Below are positions 24,748 through 32,490 of a stretch of 34,685 nucleotides of DNA, one piece after another. Numbering within the stretch: the first letter of the stretch is position 1; every line of letters begins with the position of its first letter. Below the pieces are notes generated by a model. That model ran no database searches and was not told where the DNA came from. It saw nothing but the letters and a program-made list of their open reading frames with translations. Where the stretch lies: contig CAIMZS010000466.1 of assembly GCA_903846015.1 (NCBI GenBank), positions 1 through 34,685 of the forward strand, in the 5' to 3' direction. A program made the position numbers and the translations under genes. The stretch is from an uncultured Anaerolineae bacterium. Lineage in GTDB: Bacteria; Chloroflexota; Anaerolineae; Anaerolineales; Villigracilaceae.

Positions 24748-25649
24748 TATTCCTCGCCTGGTATTGGGTCTGGTTCCAGGGTTTCCGCCTCAACATCAGA
24801 TCGTTTTAACTTGCTGATCATGCCTACTTCAGTTAATAGCTCGATGGCGCGCGGGTCATCACTGGGCTCGATGCGCCGGGCAAAGATCAGGAAGCCAGTA
24901 TGTGCCACCATCCGGTCGGTGGGGCGCAAACGAGACGGCTCGGTTTTGTAGTAGCGTAACAAAACTTCGCACATCTCCACGAAAGCAAACTTATTGCGCT
25001 GCAAAGCATGCAGGAGTTTTTCCACCTGGTTGAAGGTGGGTACCAGCGCGCAGAAGAAACCGCCAGGTTTGAGGGCTGACCTCACCTGTTCGATAAAATC
25101 ATATGGATTGGGCACATCCAGAAAGAATGCGTCAGCATCCTTGTCATCCAGGCCTTCGGCAATGTCTTTTAATTTGAACTCAACCCGGTGTTCCAAACCC
25201 AGGCGGGTCAGATTCTTGATCGCCAGTTTCTGGAACTCAGGGCGGCGCTCATAAGAGATAACTTTTCCGCTGTCACCCAGGCTGTGAGCCAGGGCAACGG
25301 TCATTGAACCGGAGCCGGTTCCCGCTTCGATGACGCGCTGCCCCGGCCCTATGCCCATGGTCACCAGGATAAAACCGATCTCCTTGGGATACAGGATTTG
25401 GGTGTTACGCGGCAGGTTGGTCAGAATGTCGCCCAACATGGGCTGCAGCAGGAAGAACGGGCTGCCCAGATGGCTGAATATCTGTGATCCCCAGGGCAGA
25501 CCGATCAGGTCATCGTGTTTGACGATGCCGCGATGGGTGTGCATTTCCCCGCTGGGTACCAGCGTGAAGATGAAATGCTTGTGACGCAGACCAACGAGTT
25601 GGACAATATCTCCCGCGGCAGCTTGAGTGGATGTTAAATTCCAGGGCAT
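24747..25649 (-). CDS. trmI: tRNA (adenine(58)-N1)-methyltransferase
   Basis: TrmI makes m1A58 in the T loop of tRNAs, using SAM. The 300-residue protein has the family's N-terminal beta domain (GLRHKHFIFTLVPSGEMHTHRG, ~20-41 region; HDDLIGLPWGS at 45-55) and a Rossmann methyltransferase domain: RNTQILYPKEIGFIL (81-95), EAGTGSGSMT (108-117) for SAM, and Asp178 in FFLDVPNP, equivalent to the catalytic Asp of TrmI enzymes. The last ~35 residues are an acidic tail. Bacterial TrmI is restricted to certain phyla, including Actinobacteria, Thermus and some Chloroflexota. It heads the overlapping trmI, zinc-ribbon, Nudix operon. Confidence 0.93.
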   Translation of the reverse strand: MPWNLTSTQAAAGDIVQLVGLRHKHFIFTLVPSGEMHTHRGIVKHDDLIGLPWGSQIFSHLGSPFFLLQPMLGDILTNLPRNTQILYPKEIGFILVTMGIGPGQRVIEAGTGSGSMTVALAHSLGDSGKVISYERRPEFQKLAIKNLTRLGLEHRVEFKLKDIAEGLDDKDADAFFLDVPNPYDFIEQVRSALKPGGFFCALVPTFNQVEKLLHALQRNKFAFVEMCEVLLRYYKTEPSRLRPTDRMVAHTGFLIFARRIEPSDDPRAIELLTEVGMISKLKRSDVEAETLEPDPIPGEE

Positions 25650-25687
25650 AAGGTTTATGGGTGTGTGAACGTGTTAAGTTGGCGGAT

Positions 25688-27598
25688 TTAGGGTTTAAGT
25701 TGTCGGACAAAGAAATCAGTGATGGCGTTATAGCAGGTGACCCGGTTGTTATACTTCAGTACGTCATGCCCTTCATCCTCAAAGATCAGGATTTCGATGT
25801 CTTTACCCTGTTCGCGCAGTTCTTTCACCAAATCCTCCGATTCTGCGGCAGCAACACGCGGGTCATTGCGGCCCTGGATGACCAGCATAGGGCAGACCAT
25901 CTGGTGTAAATGAGTTTTTGGGGAGCGCTCGATCATGAATTGTTTCTCTTCCGCTATTTCCGGGTTGCCGAGGGCGAATTTAAAATAGGGTTTCCAGGTG
26001 GCTGGGATGCGCTCGCAAAAAGTGAGTAGATCGTAAGGACCAAACATATCGCAGGCGGCCTTCCACAACCCGGTGTGCATGCCTGCCTGCATCAGCGTCA
26101 TATAGCCTCCGTAGGAGCGGCCAACCACCGCAGCGCGTGTTACATCCAGGCGCTTATCTTTTGGCAGGACTTCTGTCATCGCATGTACATGGTCGAGACG
26201 ATCTTTCCCACCCCAATCCCGATCGACGTGCTTGGCGTAGGAAAGCCCGTAACCCGTGGATCCGCGCACGTTCGGGACGAAAACCGCAAAGCCGCGCAGG
26301 GTAAGGTATTGGATCAGCGGCATGGAAAACCATGCAAAATTGGGGCGTTCCTGGCCTTGAGGCCCGCCGTGGATGAAACAAACCACCGGACGCGCACCTT
26401 CAAAGCCGAGAACATCGGTGGGCATATACAGGCGTGCCGAAATGCGCAGACCGTCAAAGGATGTAAATGAAGCATCTTCACCTTTCGAAAGGTGGTCTTC
26501 ATGGATTCCCAGAATTTTTTCATTGGTGTGCAGCACGATAAAATCACGCTTCTTTTGCTCAATACTGTAGATCTGGGATGGCGAAATGGCGGTGGAAAAT
26601 GATGCCGTGAATACATCCATCTCTTTGTTGTAATCGAGATGTTCCAATTCGCCGTTTTCAAGCGGGGATTCGCCGACAATCACGTGCTTGGCCTTCATCA
26701 CCCGTTTTTCTTCATCAAACCTGGCATCATAAACCCACGAACATCCGTCAATATTGAAACTGACAGCGTATACATCATCGTGCAGGTGCTCCAGGCCGGT
26801 CATTTCTCCCACTCCCGAGTGCTGCAGGCCCTTGATTTTAACAGGTTGAAGCTTGCCGGGTTGGTCGATGGAAATATAGCCCAATGAATAGGTGTCTTCA
26901 AAAACAGAAGAAGTCACCAGGATACCTTTTCCACTGAGGCTGAAAACCGCGGCGCCAAGCCCGTTGAGTGGAATGGTTTCATTTTTTTTGCGTTTTTCAA
27001 GCGGGGTACCGTACAGGATGGTTTTCTTCTTTCCTTTGAGCAAATAAAGCACTGTGTCGCCTACCGTGTATTGGTCGCCGAGCAGCAATTGGCTGTGATC
27101 GGTGTTATATGCGACCGGATTGGCGCCGTATTCTGATTCCGCCAGTTTACTCAGCTTGTTATTAACTAGATCGCCGCGGTAGGTCTCATTAATGGGTTTG
27201 TCACGCCGTTCAGCAGAGATGTAAACGATATCTTGTTCAATATCCACCAGCCCCAGATGCGCGCGGTGACTGGCAAAAAAATTATCGAAGGCCGGTTCGG
27301 GGAAACCGCCATCGATGGGGATCAACATGGGTTGGTAGTTTTCGTCGCCATCCTGGTCGATCATCACCAGGATCTTGCCGATATTTGGGAACACATAATA
27401 CGAGAGACCGTCAATTAATTCGGGGTTCTGGAGGGCAATGTAGGATGGCAGCAGGGGTTCCGGTACGCTGCCGCCATAGTTCATGGCATACAGGCTGAGC
27501 TGTCCAGACAGGTTGCTCATAAAATAAATACGATCACCTACCAGTTGGGGAAAAATGAACAACCGGGCGGCAAGCAGGGATTCTATTCGAGGAGTCAT
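25688..27598 (-). CDS. S9 family serine peptidase (prolyl oligopeptidase/acylaminoacyl-peptidase type)
   Basis: The 636-residue protein has a beta-propeller-type N-terminal half (~20-375) with repeated four-strand sheets, and a C-terminal alpha/beta-hydrolase domain (~376-636). Catalytic residues are visible: Ser495 in GRSYGGY, Asp579 in IQGRNDPRV and His611 in DEGHDVLK. The oxyanion segment FIHGGPQGQ (409-416) and the RGSTGYG motif (445-451) are typical of the S9C branch, which removes acylated residues or short peptides from peptide N-termini. No signal peptide is seen, so it acts in the cytoplasm. AAGGAT precedes the ATG. The gene is 38 nt upstream of trmI on the same strand. Confidence 0.92.
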   Translation of the reverse strand: MTPRIESLLAARLFIFPQLVGDRIYFMSNLSGQLSLYAMNYGGSVPEPLLPSYIALQNPELIDGLSYYVFPNIGKILVMIDQDGDENYQPMLIPIDGGFPEPAFDNFFASHRAHLGLVDIEQDIVYISAERRDKPINETYRGDLVNNKLSKLAESEYGANPVAYNTDHSQLLLGDQYTVGDTVLYLLKGKKKTILYGTPLEKRKKNETIPLNGLGAAVFSLSGKGILVTSSVFEDTYSLGYISIDQPGKLQPVKIKGLQHSGVGEMTGLEHLHDDVYAVSFNIDGCSWVYDARFDEEKRVMKAKHVIVGESPLENGELEHLDYNKEMDVFTASFSTAISPSQIYSIEQKKRDFIVLHTNEKILGIHEDHLSKGEDASFTSFDGLRISARLYMPTDVLGFEGARPVVCFIHGGPQGQERPNFAWFSMPLIQYLTLRGFAVFVPNVRGSTGYGLSYAKHVDRDWGGKDRLDHVHAMTEVLPKDKRLDVTRAAVVGRSYGGYMTLMQAGMHTGLWKAACDMFGPYDLLTFCERIPATWKPYFKFALGNPEIAEEKQFMIERSPKTHLHQMVCPMLVIQGRNDPRVAAAESEDLVKELREQGKDIEILIFEDEGHDVLKYNNRVTCYNAITDFFVRQLKP

Positions 27599-27707
27599 GA
27601 TTTATCCTTTCGGGGGAACAATGAGTATCATTAATCTTACCACGAAGCGAAACAAAAACGTTTTTCGGTCATAGATGCAAGCCATGTCCGCGCAGAGCCG
27701 GGTGCCA

Positions 27708-30700
27708 TTACGCCAGGCGGGTTACCCGTTCGGCGCGCAGGAATGGTTCACTGTGTTCATCGTCCATTTCCATAATGCCTGCGACCAGGATGGGGGCGGT
27801 CGATCCCAGTTCACTCTTTGCGCGGCGGTAAACATCCGGGAAGAAGATGACGTCAATCACTCCAGAAAGATCCTCCAGGCTCAGAAACATCATCGAGTCG
27901 CCTTTGGCGGTCTTGCTGCGGTGCGAGCTTTGGCGGATGCCCGCCACGGTCACTCGCCGGCCAATTTTCTCTGCGGCTTCAAGGATGGTGATGGCTCCGG
28001 CAGCATTGATCTTAGCCTGCACTAATTCAAGCGGGTGCGCTTCCAGGCTGGCGCCCAGCAGTTCTTGTTGAGCGGCCATTTTTTGTTCCAGACTCCAGTC
28101 ACCTTGCTCTGGAGACTCCCATTCGAACAGGCTCATCTGCCCCGGCTGCCAGCCGCCCAATTGCAAACGTTGCAAGATTCCCTGGATGGTTCCCAGTCCG
28201 ACAAATGCCCCCACACGCGCCAGGTTTTCAGCTTCTTGTGCGCGAGGATTGGCGCGTGCAAGGAAATCATCAATGGAAAGGAAGGGCCTGTGGTGGATGA
28301 TACGCTGGATGGTGTGTCCCGTTAGATCGCGTACCTGGTCCAGCCCCATGAACAGGGCCTTTTGTGAGCTAGAGTCAGTATCTGTCCCTATGCCAGCCCC
28401 GTCCGAAACGACAAAATTTCGCCCAGAGTGGTTGACGTGCGGCGGGCGCACGATTAGCCCGATGCGGCGCGCTTCGCTCAAATAGACGCGTTGGCTGTAA
28501 TAGCCGCCCCAGTTGGCCAGAACAGCCGCCATGAATTCAGCCGGGAAATGTGTTTTACACCAGGCCGAGCGCCAGGCTACTTCTGCATACGAAGCAGCGT
28601 GCGCCTTGGGGAAGCCGTAGCCAGCGAAAGCGGCCATCATTTCCCACAGCCGTTCACCGGTTTCGGTGGCAAGCCCGGATTTTGCCTGGGCTTGACCGAT
28701 GAATTTGATGCGCAGATCTTGCATGCGTTTGCCCGGATCGAAGTGACTCATGGCGCGGCGCAGCAGGTCAGCCTCTGCCAGGCTGAAACCGGCCAGTTCG
28801 TGGGCGATCCTGAGCACCTGCTCCTGGTAAAGGATGACGCCGAAGGTTTCATCCAGCAGCGGCGCCAGGGATGGGTGCAGGTGTTCCACCTTTTCATCTC
28901 CTTTAAATCGTCGCACAAAGGCATCTTTCAACCCGCCGGAGAGTGGCCCGGGGCGGTAAAGTGCCAGTGCAGCCATGATGTCGTCAATGGTGCGGGCATG
29001 GATCTCGCGCAGGGTGGCACGCATGCCAGGGCTTTCGATTTGAAAACAGCCGATGGTCTGGCCGCTCTCAATGCGGTTGGCGGTCTCGAGGTCGTTGGCT
29101 GGGGTTGAGTCCAACACGGCAAGCTGGTCACGATAATGCCCGGGCAGGCTTTCATGAACATATTCGGCGACATCCCCCAGAACGGTTAGCCCGCGAATAC
29201 CCAGCAGATCGATCTTGACCAGTCCAAAGGCTTCGACAGAATCAAGATCGAGCTGGGTGATGGTGACGGTCTTGTTCCCTGATCGCATGACCGGCACCAG
29301 GTCGGTGATGATTCCCGGCGCTACGATCAGCCCGCCGGGATGGACGGAAAGGTGGCGCGGGAGTTTGAGCAGCGCTTCGGCTTGATCGAATATGATCTGG
29401 CTGCCAGGGTCGGGATGTTTTGTGCGCAGGTCTGCAAAAGGAGAGGGCGGCACAGCGCCTTCTTCGCCTTCCTGTTGGCGATTCCAAAAGGCGTAGGGCA
29501 GTTGCCCGACCATCTCCCGTACTCTGGAAGGCTCCAGCCCGTGGGCCTTGGCGACATCGCTGAGAGCGGAACGCGGGCGGAAGTGGTTGATCGTCGCGAC
29601 CATCGCCACACGTTCCGCGCCGTAGACATCGAAAACGTGTTGAATGACGCTGTCGCGCCGTCGTGAACACAGGTCGGTGTCGATATCGGGCGGAGTGGTG
29701 CGGGCAGGGTTGAGGAAGCGTTCAAAATACAGGTTCAAACGCAACGGGTCCGGGCTGGTGATGCCCAGGCAGTGCGCTACCAACGATGATGCGGCAGAAC
29801 CACGCGAAGAATACGGTACGTTCGTCTGGCGGGCGTAATTCAGTATCTCTTCCACGATCAGGAAGACGGGTTCGAACCCGGCGTTGCCGCCGCCCATACT
29901 GGCAATCACGTTCAATTCGTGGTCGAGGCGGGCTTGGATCGCGGGGGTGATCTGCCCGTACAACTTGCGGGCGCCCTGTTCAGCTTTTTCACGCAGAGTT
30001 TGGGCTGCGGTTTTCCCGGTAGGCAGGGGAATACCGGGCATGTGGGCAATTCCCAGGGGTAAGTCAAATTTGCAGCGCGCCGCGATTTGTTGGCTGGCAG
30101 CCAGGGCCGCGGGAAAATTTGGGTAGCGCGCTTCGATTTGTGCGCTGGTTAAAAAATGGGCGTCGGCCGGGGCCGCTGCGCTGGATGGGATCTGCTCGAG
30201 TGGCTGGTTGAGGCGCATGGCGGTGAGAGTGCGCTGCAGGCTGGCCTGCTCGGGGCTGCGATAATAGACCGGGTGAGTTACGACGGTGGGCAGATGGAGT
30301 TTGTGCGCCAGCATGGAAAGTTGTAATGGGTTTAGTGTGTCGTGCACGGCAACGTACAGCCTGTCATTGAACAGGTCTTTCAATCTTTCGAGGCGCGCCA
30401 CCGTCGCAGTTTTTTGGTCATCGTTTACCAGTGGGCCTGGGAGAGGGATGGCGATCATATCCCAGGCATGTTCACCCAACAGGGAGAGCGGGCAGGTGGC
30501 CTGAGGCTCGTCACGCAGGGCCAGCCGGCTGCTGATGCGGCATAAATTGGCCCAACCTTCCGGGCTGGTTGCCAGCAGTGCCAGGCGGCCCTCTTCCATG
30601 TCAAGTTCGAGACCGATGATGGGCTGGATGCCAGCCTGTTGGCAGGCTAGCACGAATTCAACTGAGCCGGTCAGCAGTCGGTGATCGGTGAGACCCACAG

Positions 30701-30800
30701 CTGGCATGCCAGCCGCTTGGGCCGCCTGCGCGATCTCGGCCGGGAGCATCAGGCCTTCTTGCAGTGAATAAGCCGAGTGGGTGGTGAGATGAATAAACAT
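27708..30800 (-). CDS. dnaE2: DNA polymerase III alpha-type subunit, DnaE2-like (error-prone class)
   Basis: The 1030-residue protein is a C-family polymerase. It has an N-terminal PHP domain (~1-230), where the usual HxH start is changed (IHLTTHS has Thr6 in place of the second His), so the PHP site looks inactive. The palm carries the catalytic PDIDTD (371-376) and the third Asp531 in VKIDLLGI, with fingers (~545-800). A helix-hairpin-helix and OB-fold region (RVTVAGIRQSS, FLSLEDLSGVIDVIFFP) ends the chain. Length and the lack of the tau-binding tail fit DnaE2/ImuC, the translesion polymerase, better than the main replicase, but ImuA and ImuB partners are not seen. No Shine-Dalgarno precedes the ATG. 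A short inverted repeat lies just upstream. Confidence 0.85.
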   Translation of the reverse strand: MFIHLTTHSAYSLQEGLMLPAEIAQAAQAAGMPAVGLTDHRLLTGSVEFVLACQQAGIQPIIGLELDMEEGRLALLATSPEGWANLCRISSRLALRDEPQATCPLSLLGEHAWDMIAIPLPGPLVNDDQKTATVARLERLKDLFNDRLYVAVHDTLNPLQLSMLAHKLHLPTVVTHPVYYRSPEQASLQRTLTAMRLNQPLEQIPSSAAAPADAHFLTSAQIEARYPNFPAALAASQQIAARCKFDLPLGIAHMPGIPLPTGKTAAQTLREKAEQGARKLYGQITPAIQARLDHELNVIASMGGGNAGFEPVFLIVEEILNYARQTNVPYSSRGSAASSLVAHCLGITSPDPLRLNLYFERFLNPARTTPPDIDTDLCSRRRDSVIQHVFDVYGAERVAMVATINHFRPRSALSDVAKAHGLEPSRVREMVGQLPYAFWNRQQEGEEGAVPPSPFADLRTKHPDPGSQIIFDQAEALLKLPRHLSVHPGGLIVAPGIITDLVPVMRSGNKTVTITQLDLDSVEAFGLVKIDLLGIRGLTVLGDVAEYVHESLPGHYRDQLAVLDSTPANDLETANRIESGQTIGCFQIESPGMRATLREIHARTIDDIMAALALYRPGPLSGGLKDAFVRRFKGDEKVEHLHPSLAPLLDETFGVILYQEQVLRIAHELAGFSLAEADLLRRAMSHFDPGKRMQDLRIKFIGQAQAKSGLATETGERLWEMMAAFAGYGFPKAHAASYAEVAWRSAWCKTHFPAEFMAAVLANWGGYYSQRVYLSEARRIGLIVRPPHVNHSGRNFVVSDGAGIGTDTDSSSQKALFMGLDQVRDLTGHTIQRIIHHRPFLSIDDFLARANPRAQEAENLARVGAFVGLGTIQGILQRLQLGGWQPGQMSLFEWESPEQGDWSLEQKMAAQQELLGASLEAHPLELVQAKINAAGAITILEAAEKIGRRVTVAGIRQSSHRSKTAKGDSMMFLSLEDLSGVIDVIFFPDVYRRAKSELGSTAPILVAGIMEMDDEHSEPFLRAERVTRLA

Positions 30801-31090
30801 GGGTTGATTCTAAGCGCAATATCAACTGTGCTGGGGTACCAAATTCCCCAAAATACTACCGGATACCCCCTAAAAAAGGATTTTAGATTGAAGATCACGC
30901 GATGAAGATATTTACAGATGACGCAGGTGGCACAGTTTTTTTTGCGGGGAAAGACCTGGATAAAGCTGTTACCGGAGAACGTATCACTGCTGGAATATTT
31001 TCCCCCACAGTTAGAACATTTCAGATGGGTGATGTACGAGAAATCCGTGATAGTTGTTGAATATTTAACATGGTAAAAATACCTGCTCAT
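30749..31090 (-). CDS. Possible small zinc-ribbon protein or remnant
   Basis: A 113-codon frame in the gap before the polymerase gene. Residues ~17-60 show HLKCSNCGGKYSS, a spacer of about 20, then NCATCVICKY. This gives a CxxC...CxxC zinc-ribbon layout that recalls the N-terminal ribbon of threonine synthases. The rest (from ~residue 65) is not family-like and overlaps the start of the polymerase gene. No ribosome binding site is seen before the ATG. A frameshift at the run of T before the stop of a shorter version is possible. Read it as a decayed gene or a small unknown zinc protein. Confidence 0.3.
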   Translation of the reverse strand: MSRYFYHVKYSTTITDFSYITHLKCSNCGGKYSSSDTFSGNSFIQVFPRKKNCATCVICKYLHRVIFNLKSFFRGYPVVFWGIWYPSTVDIALRINPCLFISPPTRLIHCKKA

Positions 31091-31212
31091 GGTGGGCAAG
31101 GCGTCTACAATATAAAAAAATTGGATAACGCAGCAAGTTTTCCCTCGGAAATGGCGACAGGGTATTAAGAAAACGTTTTTTTAGCATCGAAAACAGTTTT
31201 TCATTTGGGTCC
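30801..31212. other. Intergenic region between parA and dnaE2-like genes
   Basis: The 412-nt gap on the minus strand holds the zinc-ribbon frame (30749-31090), an inverted repeat GTTGAT/ATCAAC (30803-30826) next to the polymerase start, and a possible minus-strand promoter upstream of the zinc-ribbon frame (TTGCTG, 16 nt, TATATT). No clear rho-independent terminator is seen after parA. Confidence 0.5.
30803..30826. repeat. Short inverted repeat upstream of the polymerase gene
   Basis: GTTGAT (30803-30808) and ATCAAC (30821-30826) are perfect 6-bp arms around 12 nt, immediately before the polymerase ATG. It could be an operator, as translesion polymerases are often SOS-controlled, but it does not match a LexA box that I know. 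Confidence 0.35.
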
Positions 31213-32022
31213 TTATTGAATAGGGGAAAAAACTTCTTGAGGAAGCTGTAAACTTTTTTGTTGTTGGATGTAAGCTGTCAATTCCTGGGCTAAGGCGCGA
31301 TATTGTAATGATCCTCGGCTGTTGGAACGATATTTGGTAATAGGGATTCCGATGATTGGGCTCTCGCGAAGCCGGGTATCGATTTCGATAACGGTATCAA
31401 ATAATCCAGTTCCGAATGTTTGCTGCAGCTGTTCGCGAATTGCCCGGTGAGTTCGATTTCGTTGATCTAACATGGTGATCAGAAGGCGGTAAGCCAATCC
31501 AGGGTTGGTTTCTTCGCGAATTTGACGGATAACTTTCATCATGTCTCTCAATGCATAGGCTGAAAAATATTCGGATTGGGTAGGGATGATAAGAAGATTC
31601 GCGGCAGTGAGCGCATTTGTTGTGATAGCCCCCATTGAAGGTGGGCAATCCATAATAACATAGTCATAGCCCAGGTCATTGGAAATCAACGCGTTTTTTA
31701 ATTTTTGTGCGTAATTTATTTGAACCGGTAAAAACTGCTCTGCATCCGCAACGCGTGGGTTTGAAGGGATAATGTCGAGATTTGCTATGTTGGTTCTTTG
31801 AACTGCATCTTTAGCATTCAAATTGTCTAACAGAATTTCCGCGGTATGGTATTTGGTATCGCCGGGTTCAAAACCATTTGCGAGTGTTAAGTTGCCTTGA
31901 GGATCTAAATCCACCAGTAAAACCTTATTTCCGGTCTCTACCAGGGCTGCGCCAAGCGAAAAAGTTGTAGTCGTTTTGGCAACCCCTCCCTTTTCATTCG
32001 ATATTGCGATTATATAAGTCAT
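31213..32022 (-). CDS. ParA/Soj-family ATPase
   Basis: The 269-residue protein is a ParA-type ATPase. It has the deviant Walker A EKGGVAKTTT (10-19) with both lysines (Lys11, Lys16), DLDPQGN (38-44) and the Walker B region VIMDCPPSMG (122-131; Asp125). It is a chromosome- or cargo-positioning ATPase by family. The usual parB partner is not adjacent; instead it follows a lone receiver gene by 60 nt at the end of the histidine-kinase operon, so it may position a signalling cluster rather than segregate DNA. GAGGT precedes the ATG. Confidence 0.92.
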   Translation of the reverse strand: MTYIIAISNEKGGVAKTTTTFSLGAALVETGNKVLLVDLDPQGNLTLANGFEPGDTKYHTAEILLDNLNAKDAVQRTNIANLDIIPSNPRVADAEQFLPVQINYAQKLKNALISNDLGYDYVIMDCPPSMGAITTNALTAANLLIIPTQSEYFSAYALRDMMKVIRQIREETNPGLAYRLLITMLDQRNRTHRAIREQLQQTFGTGLFDTVIEIDTRLRESPIIGIPITKYRSNSRGSLQYRALAQELTAYIQQQKSLQLPQEVFSPIQ

Positions 32023-32082
32023 AGTACCTCAGTAGTTCTACTCTGGTTTGTAGAGGAATGTAAGGCAGCCTTTCACCGCTGC

Positions 32083-32490
32083 TCAAACCTCATTTTGCTG
32101 ACTTTTTTCTTCTGATGAGGGTAAGAATGCTTCAACTCGTGCCCAAAGTTCGCGAATATTGATGGGCTTTGACATATAAACATCGCAACCGGCTGCCAGC
32201 GCTTTCTCGGCATCTCCCTTTAAAGCATTAGCGGTAATAGCAATAATAGGGATGTAAGCCAAAGCGTGTTTTGAGCTATGCCTAAGCCTGTGCGCAACTT
32301 CATATCCATCAATATCAGGCAAATTAATATCCAAAAGGACTAAGTCTACGTCTTGTTCCTCGGCAAAAGCCACCCCGCTGAGTCCATTTGTTGCCTGCAA
32401 AAGGAAATAACCTCGTGATTCGAGCACCCGTTTCACAAGAGTCATATTATCAGGATTATCTTCAATGTACAAAACTGTTTTCCCCACCAT
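32083..32490 (-). CDS. Single-domain response regulator
   Basis: The 135-residue protein is one receiver domain: acidic pair Glu10/Asp11, phospho-acceptor Asp54 in LLDINLPDIDG, Thr87-type switch position in ITANA, and Lys108 before Pro. A short charged tail follows. The ATG at 32490 overlaps the stop of the upstream fusion gene (TGATG), and the AAGGAGG ribosome binding site lies inside that gene's final codons; a TTG one codon earlier is possible. It most likely receives phosphate from the kinase encoded two genes upstream and may talk to the ParA ATPase encoded next. Confidence 0.93.
   Translation of the reverse strand: MVGKTVLYIEDNPDNMTLVKRVLESRGYFLLQATNGLSGVAFAEEQDVDLVLLDINLPDIDGYEVAHRLRHSSKHALAYIPIIAITANALKGDAEKALAAGCDVYMSKPINIRELWARVEAFLPSSEEKSQQNEV

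Noticed and set aside
27654..27665. AAAAACGTTTTT palindrome after the polymerase gene
   Set aside because: A perfect 12-bp AT palindrome without a GC stem or loop; too weak to call a terminator or operator.
28491..29108. 205-codon plus-strand frame inside the polymerase gene
   Set aside because: Antisense to the intact polymerase palm/fingers region, with no recognisable domain.
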